The translations under genes were made by a program, and so were the position numbers. Shown in pieces: positions 47,990-60,190 of a stretch of 64,000 nucleotides of DNA. Within the stretch, counting starts at the first letter, position 1; every line of letters starts with the position of its first letter. The stretch is taken from assembly GCF_963678635.1 (NCBI RefSeq), contig NC_087062.1, positions 72,755,345-72,819,344 on the forward strand. Direction: 5' to 3'. The stretch is from Symsagittifera roscoffensis. Its lineage: Eukaryota; Xenacoelomorpha; Acoela; Convolutidae. Below the pieces are notes generated by a model. That model was not told the DNA's origin. It did not search any database and saw only the letters and a list, made by a program, of their open reading frames with translations.

Positions 47990-48235
47990 TTCAAAACCCG
48001 AAAAGTGTTTTTTTTTTCGACAAATGCGAAATTTGTTTCACTTCTTTCAACAGAATACCAAAAGTGTTTCAATTTTTCAGCAAAATACGAAAAGTGCTTC
48101 AGTTTTTTCGGCAACGTGCGAAAAGGGTTTCAATTTTTTTGACAAGATGCGAAAAGTGTTTCACGTTTTCCAAAAAAATGCGAAAGGTGTTTCACTTTTC
48201 TCATCAAAATGCAAAGACTATTTGAAGTTTTTTTT
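47990..48235. repeat. TGCGAAAAGTGTTTCA tandem array (Y2)
   Basis: Same array as 35545-35800 with similar unit number, just downstream of the Y2 beta gene. Confidence 0.7.
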
Positions 48236-48493
48236 GACAAGATGCAAAAACCATCAGGTGTTTTTAACTTGTGTACGCATTTCCTACTTTTTTTCTCTAA
48301 TTTGTGTGTAAACGTTTTCCTAATCAAGTGTCTTAACATGTGCGCAAAACTGGAGCACTAAATTAAGTTCTGTTGTTTTTCAGTAGTTCATCCTGAACTT
48401 CTCATATGTTTTAAATTAAAATGAAATCGAAGAAGCAAATTACAAGAACAAAATAAATACCAAGCATGAATTCTTTACAAAAAAAAATTTCAT

Positions 48494-48914
48494 TCAAAAA
48501 GCTGTCGACAGTTCTGAAGGTTGTGGTGGAGCTGGAGGCGTCATTGTTTCTGAAAATCCCACATCTTCATCTGTTGTGATGGATTTTTCGGCTGATCCTG
48601 CTTCCTCCATAGGGAAGAGGAAATCGTCGATATATCTAGAGTCAGGAGTGTCGGGGTAGTTTGTTCCCATGTGGTTAGACAATTCCTCCATCTTTTGCAT
48701 TTCTTCAAGTTGGTTCTCTGTGATGTGTACTTGTATCGTATGATATTCGTCAAAATCCCTGCACATCACTTCCACCATGTGCCAGACTTGGACTGGGATG
48801 TCCATTTGTGCCAAAAATGACTCCAGAGACTGTTTCTCGCACTTGAACTTGCACTATTTCAAACGAAAAATCTACCGAGAACATAAGGTTGCTGTTTTGT
48901 ACTGAGAATATCAT
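48494..48914 (-). CDS. beta protein, intact copy in Y2, 124 residues
   Basis: Same exon plan as Y1: 48914-48876, a 46-base intron 48875-48830, and 48829-48494. Amino-acid differences from Y1 are scattered (DIPVQVWHM, YHTIQ, MQKMEELSNHMG), but frame, intron length and ends are identical, which suggests selection or recent duplication. Unknown function. Confidence 0.6.
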
Positions 48915-49108
48915 TTTGAGCAATAAGTTGAGTACAAGAGAAAAAACAAGAAGAGATTAGTGTTGAGAGAGGAGGTAGTTGATGGTAGATAAATTGAAGT
49001 TTAACTATTTAGAGCTGAGAGAAAAGGCAGTTGACAGTAGTTAAGTTGAAAACAAAATGAATTTCAGATAGGAGTTGGGGTATCTTCAACTCGAATGTGT
49101 GGGTTTAA

Positions 49109-49255
49109 CCAATCAGATTTGATTCTCTTATTTGGATTGTAGTCGTGACCAATCAGGTTTCACCTTTCGTTTATGGAAATTCTTCATAAAGGTCGTGTCC
49201 AATCGGAAACAGAGTTCCATTTTAGGCTTTTTTACACCTGGTCGTTTCCAATCAC
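49109..49255 (-). promoter_or_regulatory. CCAAT-box array upstream of beta (Y2)
   Basis: CCAATC at 49109, 49149, 49199 and 49248. All four are intact, including the one mutated in Y1. Confidence 0.55.
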
Positions 49256-49643
49256 AAAAAATTTCTTTTGTACTAATTTTCATATCTAACCAGAGGACCG
49301 TTTTAAAGACTTATATCTTTCAAATAAGTAAAAAAATATACAAAAGCAATCGCAAATAAATGACCAAAAGTTGTTTGCTAAAAAAACAAGAATTATTGCC
49401 GATATAATTAACAAAAGAAAGAAAGTTAAAAGAGGTAGCATTTCCAAATTTTTTCCATCAAGTCATTTAATATTTTTGTATTTAATCAATGAAAAATTGC
49501 TGTTTTTTGAGTAGATACTTAAGTTTTGTGATTTTCATGTAAATTTGAGTGGTTAACTCAACGTTGATGAATTTTTCAAAGCAAATTTCTGGAAATCGGA
49601 TTCCAAACCTGATCAAGCAAGATTTTGTGCTTTGAGAATGAAT

Positions 49644-49892
49644 TTAATGAACTGAAGGAATAAAAAAGATTGCTGTAGGGTTTTCACAAATTTGGGTTTC
49701 GGGTAGGGGAAAGAGTGTCTTTGATATATTATCATACAATTTTTTGGTCGGTTTCAAATTCTCGAGAAGAAACAAATTTTCTTTCCTGATCGAGTGTAAT
49801 TCCGCCGAAAGTTTAAAGCTTTGATACGCAATTTGTGGATCAAACAAAAGTGAGCACTTTGATTGAGTAAGTTTCTCTAAAGAGACCTTCAC
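49644..49892 (-). CDS. alpha frame in Y2 (unknown, partial exon)
   Basis: Same frame and length as Y1 with a few replacements (YQSFKLSAELHSIRKE, LPETQICEN). No ATG start. It lies between the CCAAT and GATTGG arrays. Confidence 0.4.
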   Translation of the reverse strand: MKVSLEKLTQSKCSLLFDPQIAYQSFKLSAELHSIRKENLFLLENLKPTKKLYDNISKTLFPLPETQICENPTAIFFIPSVH

Positions 49893-50109
49893 TTAGTCGC
49901 ATATCTCTATTTTGTACAAAAAACCGTCCAGAAAAAGATGAAAAAAGTAAGAGTGAACATCTATTTCATCAATAAAAAAAACGGTTGTAATTTTTCCCTT
50001 TCTTGTAAAGTAAGTTGAGGAAGTTGAAATGTTTTTTGATAGACATTTTTCAACTGATGGTTAAGATTTTAAAAAAACGATAAAAAGTTAACTTCTAGAA
50101 AAAGCTCGA

Positions 50110-50284
50110 TTCTGATTGGTTGATTTCTAACAAACAGTGATAATAAAAACAAACTTAACTCTGATTGGTTGACCTTAACTTTGTTGAAAACTCCATGACC
50201 ATTGTAGCTCGATTCTGATTGGTTGATATCAAAAAAGATAAAAATTTCCTTATGAGTAATGCTCAATTCTCAATTCTGATTGGT
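50110..50284 (+). promoter_or_regulatory. GATTGG array upstream of the zinc-finger gene (Y2)
   Basis: The same four CTGATTGGTT words as Y1, near 50111, 50161, 50215 and 50275. Confidence 0.55.
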
Positions 50285-50511
50285 TAATAGTACAACTTTT
50301 GAAAAATCTATGGTACGATTGGATGACTTTTACTTCAGCTAGGCTAAATATCAAATTCCTCTTATTTTTTTTCCATGTTAAAAACAATTGGTTAAGAAAT
50401 TGACATAACGGTTTTAATATAATTTTTTCTTTTTTGAGGCTATTCAACTCCTCTTTTCTAAAAACTTGGGACACTCTTAATCTCAAATTTTTTCTTTGCT
50501 TACTTATTAAT

Positions 50512-50766
50512 ATGCCGTTACTGAATAGAAACAAAGGAGTTGCATATCTTGAATGTGGCAGAGATTACACTCGCTTAGACGCATCAAGACATCGTAAGCA
50601 CTGTGGCGTTTTAAAGTGTTCCTACTGTAATTTTCATACAAATAGCAGCAAGGAACTCACTAATCTAATGAACAAGAAGCATTATTCTTGTAAACATAAT
50701 GTTAGATTATGTGCTCAGCATTCTCAAAATACACTACAGGAAAAGGTAAAATTATTAAAAAGTTAA
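50512..50766 (+). CDS. zinc-finger-like small protein (Y2), 84 residues
   Basis: Copy of the 38067 gene. The first Cys of the leading knuckle is lost (YLECGRD instead of CLECGRD) and the pre-ATG AG is TAAT here. The second knuckle (CSYCNFHTNSSKE) is kept. Possibly decaying. Confidence 0.4.
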   Translation: MPLLNRNKGVAYLECGRDYTRLDASRHRKHCGVLKCSYCNFHTNSSKELTNLMNKKHYSCKHNVRLCAQHSQNTLQEKVKLLKS

Positions 50767-53570
50767 AGAGAAACAGAGGAAAACATTTTGAATAATATTT
50801 TTTTTTGAATCTGAAGAGTCTATACAATTGTGATACGTTTCAAAAAATCTAGTTATAATTTTACAGTTTTTTCATCCCTATTCTTGATCTGTCATTAATT
50901 TTTTTTTCAAAAGTTCTGATTGATGATAAAACCAGCAACAATCGAATTCAAATTGTCGTGAAACTTTCAATGAAAATGAATCCGAAAATCATTGTTCTGC
51001 AGTAAAAACTCCATTGATTGCAAGCTTGCGGAGATTTTGTTGCAATAAATTGTAGTGAAAGAGAATAACATACGTTAATGAGTGCTTAAGTATTTGCTGA
51101 AAAAATGTAAGAACTGGATGTTTTTAAAACATCGACTAATTGAAAAGTTTTACCAATTTACTAATTTGAAGTTTTCCTTGTTTAGTGGTTGTGAAAGTAT
51201 TGATAGAGTAATGCAATTTTAAGCAGATAAAGGGGGTTGATTTATTCAAAATTATGGTTTTCTACCGGTTCAAAAAAGATATATGTTCTTCCTAACTATT
51301 AAAAACTTCAGTTTAATAATATACAATCTCAATCAAAAATTAACTTCAGTACAATAATTCAGAGTTGAAACAGCAACATACAGTATCAGGTTTAGAAATA
51401 CATTTGAAACTTTTTATCAAAGGTTTTATGGTGTAAATTCGTCCTAAGAATTTTGAATGTTCATTGAAATGATACAGTTATCTATCTAAAACTCATTTTT
51501 CAGGTGAAATTTTGTTCAAATTGGATTCAATTTGAAGATAGTAGATGAAGCAGAAACAAGGAAAATGTCAAATTGAGATAGTATTTAAGAGATTTTTTTC
51601 AAAGTTTTGCTTATAAACTTGAAAAAAATTCAAATTAAAATTGTAATCTTTGGAATATTTTTTATCAATTGATATACTACGTAAACTGATATGGAAATTC
51701 AAATTTTTTGAGAATAAAACTTTGGAGTAAACCCAATTCTAATATCTTTTGGAAAATGATTCATTAGGTAAAAGTCAAAAAATTGCTTTCAAGATCTACA
51801 TTTCATTCTTTTGGATAAAAAAATTTGATGTAGAAAGATCTTTAGAGAAAATAATATGGAGCCTACTGAAAAATTCTAAACAAACTAAAACATTAGCAGA
51901 AACAAATGTATGACGTCTTAGTTATTTGATTTTTAACAAGAAAAGTTTCAATTAGACAAACCGTAAAATTGTAGTTCTGGTTAGCTTAAATTTTTTTTCA
52001 ATTATAAAATAACATAGAATTATAGTTTTTTTCTTTATTAAACTTAGCAGAACTATTCATTTCTTACAATTTGCTTCCTGATTTTCTTTCCTTGGTCAGT
52101 CTATAGTTGTTTTAGTTAAAGGGAACTAGAATCTCTTGTGTATTTTTAATTGCGAAAGTTCTGCAGATTACCAACAATAGAGCTGCTCTTTATTTATTCA
52201 AAGAAATTGAAGTAAAAATAGACCTTTATATTCTCAGTTTATACTTGTGCTTTCGAATGCCTAAAATTGCACCGATTCTTTCTCATTTAGACATTTTGAG
52301 AAAACTTCCGTCAAAAATCAGTTTAATCACTATTTTGCAAGAAAATTGATCACAAAAATTGTGTTTTTGATGAAATAGTTTGCTGTAGCAACTGAACAAG
52401 GGAAATAAAGGAGAATATGTTCAAAATACACGGTAATAATTAGACGTTATCAGTTCTAATTTTATCTTTGCCCGCAAACTGTTCGTTCAATTGACACTAT
52501 TTTCTCCCAAACTCCTCAGTTCTGACTAAACATTCTTGCACAGTGAGTTCATTAGCGAACACATACAGGAGCATAAAGCAAGAATAAGCTTAGGACATTA
52601 AAACTCTTACAAAAAATTTATGAAATTCTTGTTTTAGAGGCTACAGAGAGATAATCATGAGTTTTGAAGAAGATTTTGTTGAATATCATTCAATCTAATA
52701 GACTTTTAAGAAAAATTTACCTCAATTTTAGTCAATTTTACCGGTAAAATGATCAATTTTGAGCAATGATCTGAAACTTGTTTTTATTATTAATGTTAGA
52801 AACTTCTCAGAAGTTAAAATTTTTGTACAAGTTTGGGCTGATCTTCGAGAAAATACTGAGGAGGAGTTGGATCATGGAGTTTGATCTAGAAGACTCACTG
52901 AACATTGCGCTTATTGTTCTTTGAATTGAGATTCTTAAAGGAATTCTCTTTGAGTTGGACAAAGAAAACAGGTTAATTACACAAATGAAATATTAAAAAC
53001 GGAACACTCTGGACAGATTCGATTGATTTTTACATAACTTTCTTGAAAATTACGATTAATTACACTATTTTCCCGAGAAATCTGATGCGTGCAAAAAATA
53101 GTTGAAGTGAAGTTTCAATATTGATTCAGCTTATATTAGCTTTCAATGTTCAGAGCATTATCAATTTCGTTTGTAGCTCAACTTAAGGTAAACTTCATCG
53201 TGTTTTTCCTTATTCTGAGAGAAAATTGTGTATAAATCCCTTTTTTTATTAAAAAATTTGTATCACTGCCTCAATATGATGCCAATTGAAACACAATTTG
53301 AGCTTAGATTTAAACTCTACACGTATGCATATTTTGTCAATTAGATCAGAAGCAACAAAAACTAGCCAAACCTTCAGAGTTTACATTTCTTTCCAAAAAC
53401 TTGATTTTTTTTGCAATTTTTTTCTAGAAAATCTGAAATTTTTATAATTTATTCTAAAAACTTGACTATTTTTGAAGTTTCAATAGGTCTCAGGAAAATC
53501 AGCTAGATTGAGTCCTGTTTCAAAAAGTAAGACCAGCTAATAAAATAGTTATTAAATCAAATTGTGTCAA

Positions 53571-54104
53571 ATCGTATCGTGTTTTGAAAATTTTTGAAAA
53601 AAATTCCACGTTATCGCACATCTTACCATCGACTTGCCATGAACCAAAAATTCTAACACTTTCACTACTCTTAATTTACACGTAGAACCCACCAGTTTTC
53701 ACTGCGTGCCGAGACTTTTGCGAAAAACTAGACATTTCAACACAAAATCCAAAAATGACTGTTTTTCTTACCATTCTCTTACCATCACACTCAAACCTTA
53801 CGATTCCCTATCTGAACACATTGGGAAACCTATTCATTATTTTAATGAGTACTAATTTCCCTACAAAGGTATATCTAATTCTTATACATAGGGAAGTCTA
53901 TATACTATCTTAAAACATGATAAGATCTGGCGCCAAAAACTTTTTTTTAAAAAAATCATCTGAAGCCTTACCATCTTAATTACGAAACCTATTCCCTATC
54001 TTAATACATGGGAAAAGTATTCCCTATCTTATTACATAGCTTTGAGACCGGATGCTCTATTCCTTATGTTAAAACAACCCCCCATCTTTGCTCACTCTTC
54101 TACT
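53571..54104 (-). repeat. internal copy of the right terminal repeat (3)
   Basis: Same order of blocks, ending CTCTTCTACT at 54104, comparable with CATCTACT at the true right end. Confidence 0.75.
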
Positions 54105-54759
54105 ATTCAAGTTTTTCGTGGTTTTTTAAAAATCATTTGGAAAAGCCTAACTCTTTTGTTTTGCATATGCGGAATTAAAAGTTTTTTTTTGTAATTTTTT
54201 TTTAATTATTGCAAAAACATTTTCTTTATTCATTGCTTTGAGTGGTATTCCTTATCTTAATACAATGTTTTTTTGATGTTTTTGATCAACATACTTGAAA
54301 AACTGAATTTTTTCATAATCGAAATTAGAACAAAGAAATATAAAATATTTGTTTCAAAACAGTGCAAGAAAATGTGTGCTAAGAACATAGTGAAAACTTT
54401 GCAAGGTGCAAAAACTGTAAAGTTTTTAACATGTGTGCAAAAATTGTAATGATAACTTTATCATGCGTGCAAAAAATAGTTGAAGTGAACTTTTGTTACA
54501 CAATGTTAACCTTGATTTAATTTTTCTTAGAATGTTTGCAAAACAAACGCTGTAAAGAAACTGCCAAACAAACTTTCCTATGAGCTCTTACATTATCTCT
54601 TGATTCTTATCTCAAAAAAAACCAGATGCAAAAAAAAATTAAATAACAAAACACAAGACAGCAACAATTTTTTCGCAAATCAGAGAGCTGTGGAGCAGCT
54701 GAGGAGTTTTGCAAGTTCTCAATGAAGCGCAAAGTTAGTCTTCTCCTCTATCGCCATGG

Positions 54760-55168
54760 TTGTCTTGGTGGTTGGCTCACTGAAGTCCTGAGTTCAGAGA
54801 ACCCCTCATTCTCTTCGATTGTGATTGGCTTCTCCATTGAACCTTCTTCTTCCCACGGAAAAAAAATTCGTTTACAAGTTGAGCTACAAACCTAGAGTCA
54901 GGAACCTCGAGATAATCCATCCCAACTTGTTCTGCAATCTTTGACATCATTATCTTTGTTCCAAGCTGATTCACGGTGACGGGAACCTGTATCTGGTAAT
55001 TTTCTTTAAAATCTCTCCTCATGATTTCGATTATAAGCAACACTTGAATTGAGACATCCCTTTGAGCTTAGAAAATCCCTGATACTGACCCGAGCTCCTT
55101 GATTTTCATTGTTTCTGGTAAAAATTGACCGAGTATAGGAGGTTGTTATTTTGAAAGGAGAAGATCAT
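54760..55168 (-). pseudogene. beta gene, copy in Z3
   Basis: Very similar to Z1, with the same TTCTAAGC stop and a T-run shift before the tail. MIFSFQNNNLLYS is the start. It is preceded by GTTCCTCAG|A. Confidence 0.6.
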
Positions 55169-55320
55169 TCTGAGGAACAAGTTACTGAGTAAAAGAATAT
55201 GGAACATGGGATATTACTGGTTTAGAGCTGATAGAAAAGCTAGTTGACGTAGTTAACTTGGAAAAAAAAGTTTTTTACTTGATAGTGATGGATAACTTCA
55301 ACTCAAATTTATGGGTTCAA

Positions 55321-55458
55321 CCAATCAAAATAGATTTTTTGTAAATGGACGGTAGTCGTATCCAATCAGAATTGAAGTTCCGTTTAAGGCGTTTTATACA
55401 GTTTCCCGTTTCCAATCACAAAAATTGTTACTTGATCTTAGGTTGTCGTTTCCAATAA
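55321..55458 (-). promoter_or_regulatory. CCAAT-box array upstream of beta (Z3)
   Basis: CCAAT at 55321, 55362, 55412 and 55452, spaced 40-50 bases. Confidence 0.5.
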
Positions 55459-55841
55459 AAAAATGCACTTTTAAGGACTTAAACCTTCCAAATAAAGTAA
55501 AATATGCACAAAGAAAATTGTAAAATTAAATGACCACAGGTTGTTTGCTGTCAAAATAAGAAAAAATGTCGAAACAGACAACAGAAAAAGTAAGTAGCAT
55601 TTCCGCAAGTTTCATCATCAACACATTTGAATTCTTTGCTTATAGTTTTTAGGAAACAGTTATTTCTTGTCTTAACAGTGAAATTTTTTGATTTTGATGT
55701 AAATTTGAGAGGATAGCTCAAAACTAAGGATTTTTCAAAACAAATCTCTGAACGTCTTATTTCAAATCTTATCAGCAAAATTTGAACTATAAAAGTCTTT
55801 AAAAAAATGGAGGAATTAAGATTTTTGCTGGAGAGTCTTGA

Positions 55842-56126
55842 CTAAACTGGGATTTGGGTAGGGATTTTAAAAGTCTCTGAAATATTATAACACGAATTTT
55901 TTAATAACTTCACATTTTCCAAAAAAAAAATATTTTTTTTTTTCGTTGTCAAGTGTGATTTGGCCGTAAGTCTGGAGCTTTGATACTCAATACTCGGATC
56001 AAAAATAAGTTTTTTGAATGAGTAAGTTTCCCTGAATGGGCTACTGCTTAAATGGAGAACATTATTTGGACCACAAAAACGTAGAAAAATTGTGCAAAAG
56101 TACAAATCTAAATCTATTTCATTCAA
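55842..56126 (-). pseudogene. alpha frame in Z3
   Basis: NEIDLDLYFCTIFLRFCGPN then SPFRETYSFKKLIFDPSIEY and KKNIFFLENVKLLK. It lies divergently next to the CRE array and the polymerase promoter. The relic in Z1 (about 43180-42880) is similar but more broken. Confidence 0.35.
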
Positions 56127-56302
56127 TCAACAAGAAATTTACATTGTAAACTTTTTTTTCCTGTAGAGTAACTCGAGGCAATTCAACTGTTTTTTGTTTG
56201 ACATTTTTCAATTAACCATTAGAATTCATTCAAAGTTACTTCTAGATCTTTGGTCTTTAGTTCTGATTGGTTGAAAATTTCGAAGGATATTTTCGCAGGC
56301 GA

Positions 56303-56479
56303 TGACGTCACAACCGTAGAAGGAAATTGCGTGGCTGGTAATGTCACTTCTAATCAAATAATGACGTCATCACCATAAAAAGATAATTACGTGTGTGGTG
56401 ACGTCACTTCTATTTAAACAATGACGTCATTGCCATTAGAGGAAGCTGTGTAGGCGATGAGGTCATTGCTAATATAAAA
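56303..56479 (+). promoter_or_regulatory. CRE-array promoter of the polymerase gene (Z3)
   Basis: Perfect TGACGTCA at 56303, 56362, 56399 and 56422, plus two variants, then TATAAAA at 56473-56479. The first ATG is at 56512. Confidence 0.8.
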
Positions 56480-56511
56480 GCGCTTCTTTTACTAGATTAA
56501 ATCAATAATTT

Positions 56512-59500
56512 ATGTCGCCAATCAGCAATAGTCAATTTACTTTAAATGTTACAAATCGTTACTTCGAGAAAAGAAAAAAAGTCAGTTTTTTTCACTTATT
56601 AAATTGGTACTCAAGTTTTTAAATTTAGAACATTTCTTAAGTTCCCATTTGTTCTCTATTTTTCAGATAAGGCCTGCTCTTAAACGAAACAAGAAAGTCA
56701 AATGCGAGGATTCCATGATGCGAGGATTCCAAATGCGAGAATTCCATGCGAAACCATGTACACTCGCCAAAACGCAGCCCAACATCAAAGGAGATATGAA
56801 TACAAAGATGAGCATAATTGTCCGAACTGCCTCTCTTATAAAGAGAGCAATTGGATTATCATGTTGCCAAGAAGCATGTTCAACCAAATTTGAAGCAGTC
56901 GACTGCTTTTTCTTCTCGAGAACAAGAGTTCCCAAGTTACTACTCTCACGAACAACATCGGATAAAGGAACATTGAGCTAAAAAACAGAAACCCAGTAAT
57001 ACGGTGGCTGACCTGAACAAGGTTGTGGAGGAAGGATGGGTAGATGTTGAAAAATGTAGGCAGGAACTTGGTGTTTGTCTAAATTTTCTGGTGGATACGG
57101 AGATGGAAAAGGGGAGACATAAAAATTTAAACTTCTAAAGTTAAGAGTTAGTTGCTAAAATAATAAACGAGAAGCCTGAAGAAGTATTCAACAGGCCCCG
57201 TAAAGTCAACACTGCTGTGGGGTTTGTTTTTGAAAATTTTGAGATTGATGAAAATCTAGCGATATTTCTACGCCCATGAAAAAAATACTTTGTTTGAAAA
57301 ATTCCATTTGCTTTGTACTAAAGAAGATTTGATAACAATTCAACGGAAAGTAGAAAAGTTTGTGGAGCAATATATCCAAGAACGTCGAAAGACAAAGTGG
57401 AGATTCAAGTTGATTACTAACATTACAATTTTTGCTGCTTGGCTAAAAATATCTCAATGGGATGTCCGGACTCTGTCCTGCCCGAGCCTCTACCCGACGC
57501 ACGCAGGTGAACTGTCTTTTATCTAGCAAGAAACCATACGAAGATCATTTGTGTCTTTTTTGCGCATTGGCCCTGTGCATGAACGGACACAACGATCTCG
57601 ACTCTCACACTTCTAAATACTTGTTGTACAATTTGTATCAAGGTCAGGTCAGGATCCTAAAATATTTCGATGAGTTTCATTAGAAAACTTACCTGTTGTC
57701 GTAGAAATTATACAAAGATACATCTTTATCCCCGGTTTCGAAATGCAACAAGGGTAATATGTGAGAGAATTAGCTCGACGAAGTTTTAAAAGTTTTGACG
57801 AAACAAACAAACTACTGAGTTTTCACAATCATATCATTCATACAAATGATATAGATAGTTTCTTGAAGTGTTTCCAGTGTACTAGTTGTGACACCTTTTT
57901 CCACAAATCAGACCACCTCAATAAGCTTTTCTTGAGATGCAAGGATCGAGTTTGAGATATTTACACAAGGAACGTGTATGCGCTCCACGAGAGTTTGTTT
58001 GAAAAAATAGAAGGGTTCAATTTTCCAGTTTCTGAAGATAACAAACTTTTAATATTCTAGCAATTTTCGATTTTGAGTCAGTTTGTGTTCCTACAGAAAA
58101 ACTAAAAGAAACAAAACTACAATCTGAATTACAAAACATGGTTCAGTTTTAGTCTCTTTATCATCGAATTTGATTGATGAACCCATCGTTTTGAACAACA
58201 AGGATCCACAGAACTTGATGACTGATTTTGTAAGCAACCTCGAACTGTTGGCTGAAAAAAGTAAGCTAAAGATGAGATCAAACTTTCAAGATACTGGTTT
58301 AGCTGTCATTTACAAATTACAATTTTAACCAATTTGCGAAAACGATAAGGATTTGTGTGAAAGTGACAAAGACTTGACTGGTCGACCTTTCAATGTTTTC
58401 ACTCAAAAATCTGTAGTTGATGAGAAATTCATCAGAAGATCATCAATTAAATGTCAAACAATCGCTGGAGTTGATGCAAGCCAGCTTTGCCTTTTTCTGA
58501 AGGTAAAAAAGTTCATCAACAGGACTGTTCATTAAATGGAAGTTTGGCGCGAATATGTAAAAGTTCAAAGCTACAACTAACCGTTCTCGCAATTTTGAGA
58601 ATATGGTCATGTCTATTTAGTTGGAAACAAGACCAGAATGCAAAATTGTGAGCGTTTTGAAATCTGGAAAACAGAAGAAAATTGACAGTTTTATTGTGGA
58701 CGGTTATTGATATCACTGTAAAACAGTGTTCGAAACAATGAGACGATACTGCCACTTCCTTTCTCGTCAAGAAGCTTGTCCCGGGATATTGACCGAGGTA
58801 ATGAAAAGAGAGAAAAGAACGATATAAGACTCGAATACATTAAAAATAAAGGACAGTAGGCTGATGAAATGAGGGAGTGTCTGGTGCGAAAAAGTCAAAA
58901 CCGATGACAAGATGGAAATTTACCTCAGAACCCATATTCCTCACAAAAAAAACTCTTTCTATAGACTCATATTTTGTAAAAATAAAAGATGGATATAGTT
59001 TTGGCTATGTTCAAGGCAATTTAGTTGTTTCACTTGAACTAAAATCAAAATTGGCCAAATTCTCAATTTTCAAAAACGCCGACGTTTTTCCAAATAAAAC
59101 TATGCGATCGAGATAAAAATGTTAAAACAACTTTAGAGAACGCTGATAGCTAGTTTTAAGCTAGAAAATGGAACAATTATAGCTCGTCTGTTCACCTTTT
59201 ATTTGGCACTTGACTTGCAGTGCACCAAAAATCACTGTTTTGTTCACTATAATTGCACAAAAAATGTTTCAATAAGTTCGGTCAAACAGTGGTTGATGCT
59301 AAAAGAGAAGGAGATGAAAACCCTCTATCATATAGCTGAAACAATTAAACTTTTGGGTAATTCCTCGTTTGAATATCAGATCATGTGATCATGGATAGAT
59401 CCAGACATACAATCTCGACATGACTCAATGATGAAAAAACTCATAAGGCATACAACATACCACTATTCAAGATACTGAACACAGTTGAGAAAGACTTGTA

Positions 59501-60190
59501 TGAGGTGAAATTGTTGAAATCAACCATTGCACACAGAGAATCCATCAATATTGAGTTTTTAATTCTGCAGTATGCAAAACCGAGAATGTCGGAGCTTAAC
59601 TACAGCTTCTTTGACAAATTTTGCGATGTAGAAAAACTCTAAGAGTTGGAGATGGACAAAGACTCACTTTAGTTAGCACTTGCTGAAGAAAATTTATATG
59701 ACTGCATCCAAATAGATAACAGTGCTGTTTTGGAAAAATTTAGGAAAACTACTGCAGACTCTTTCAAGGCAGATGCGAAACTTAATTTTTTTTCCTGAAC
59801 GTGTTGCAGTACCCATAAAATGCATATTAAATGGGACCCGGGGTTTTAGATATACGGAAATCCTCTGTTTGAGTAGCAAGACGTATTGCTGCTAAGACAC
59901 TAAGTCAGATAAATTCAAACTCAGTAAAAATAGTAAATGTTTGACCAAACGAGTTCTAAAATTTTATGCAGATGGGTCCATGTCAAAGTACAGGAGAGTA
60001 CTCGATGAAGCAATCAACCTAACATCTACAAATAGAGGATTCAGAGCCGTACACCACATACGAGCAAACAAATTAAGAACTTAGTTATTTTTATCCAAAA
60101 GACAAGTTAAAGATGATGGCGTGCATACTAAACCATTGAGTTTAAAAGACCTTCTGCAATATAATAAACTTATAAGAAGTGATGAAATGT
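56512..60190 (+). pseudogene. Polinton-type family B DNA polymerase, decayed
   Basis: Exon 56512-56580 (MSPISNSQFTLNVTNRYFEK) and a phase-0 intron (56581-56666, GTCAGT...TTTTCAG) lead to a Lys-rich, zinc-finger-like N-terminus. Recognisable pieces follow in family order but in shifting frames. They include LSCPSLYPTHAGE, YEDHLCLFCALAL, VRELARRSF, CFQCTSCDTFFHKSDHLNKL, IFDFESVCVP (Exo I, D-x-E, about 58063), IAGVDASQLC (motif A region, about 58460) and LLGNSSFEYQIM (motif B region, about 59350). ELEMDKDSL (motif C, DTDS changed to DKDS, about 59648), YRRVLDEAINLTSTNRGFR (about 59990) and VHTKPLSLKDL complete the series. Normally it replicates the element by protein priming. Numerous stops and shifts make it inactive. 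Confidence 0.85.

Larger units (their letters stand above)
46893..53560. repeat. cassette Y2
   Basis: Second copy of Y1, with indels (extra sequence at about 52215-52450 and 53060-53400). All coding and motif arrays of Y1 are kept. Confidence 0.85.
53560..56580. repeat. cassette Z3
   Basis: Copy of Z1 that runs directly into the polymerase gene, so it probably shows the original junction. Confidence 0.8.
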
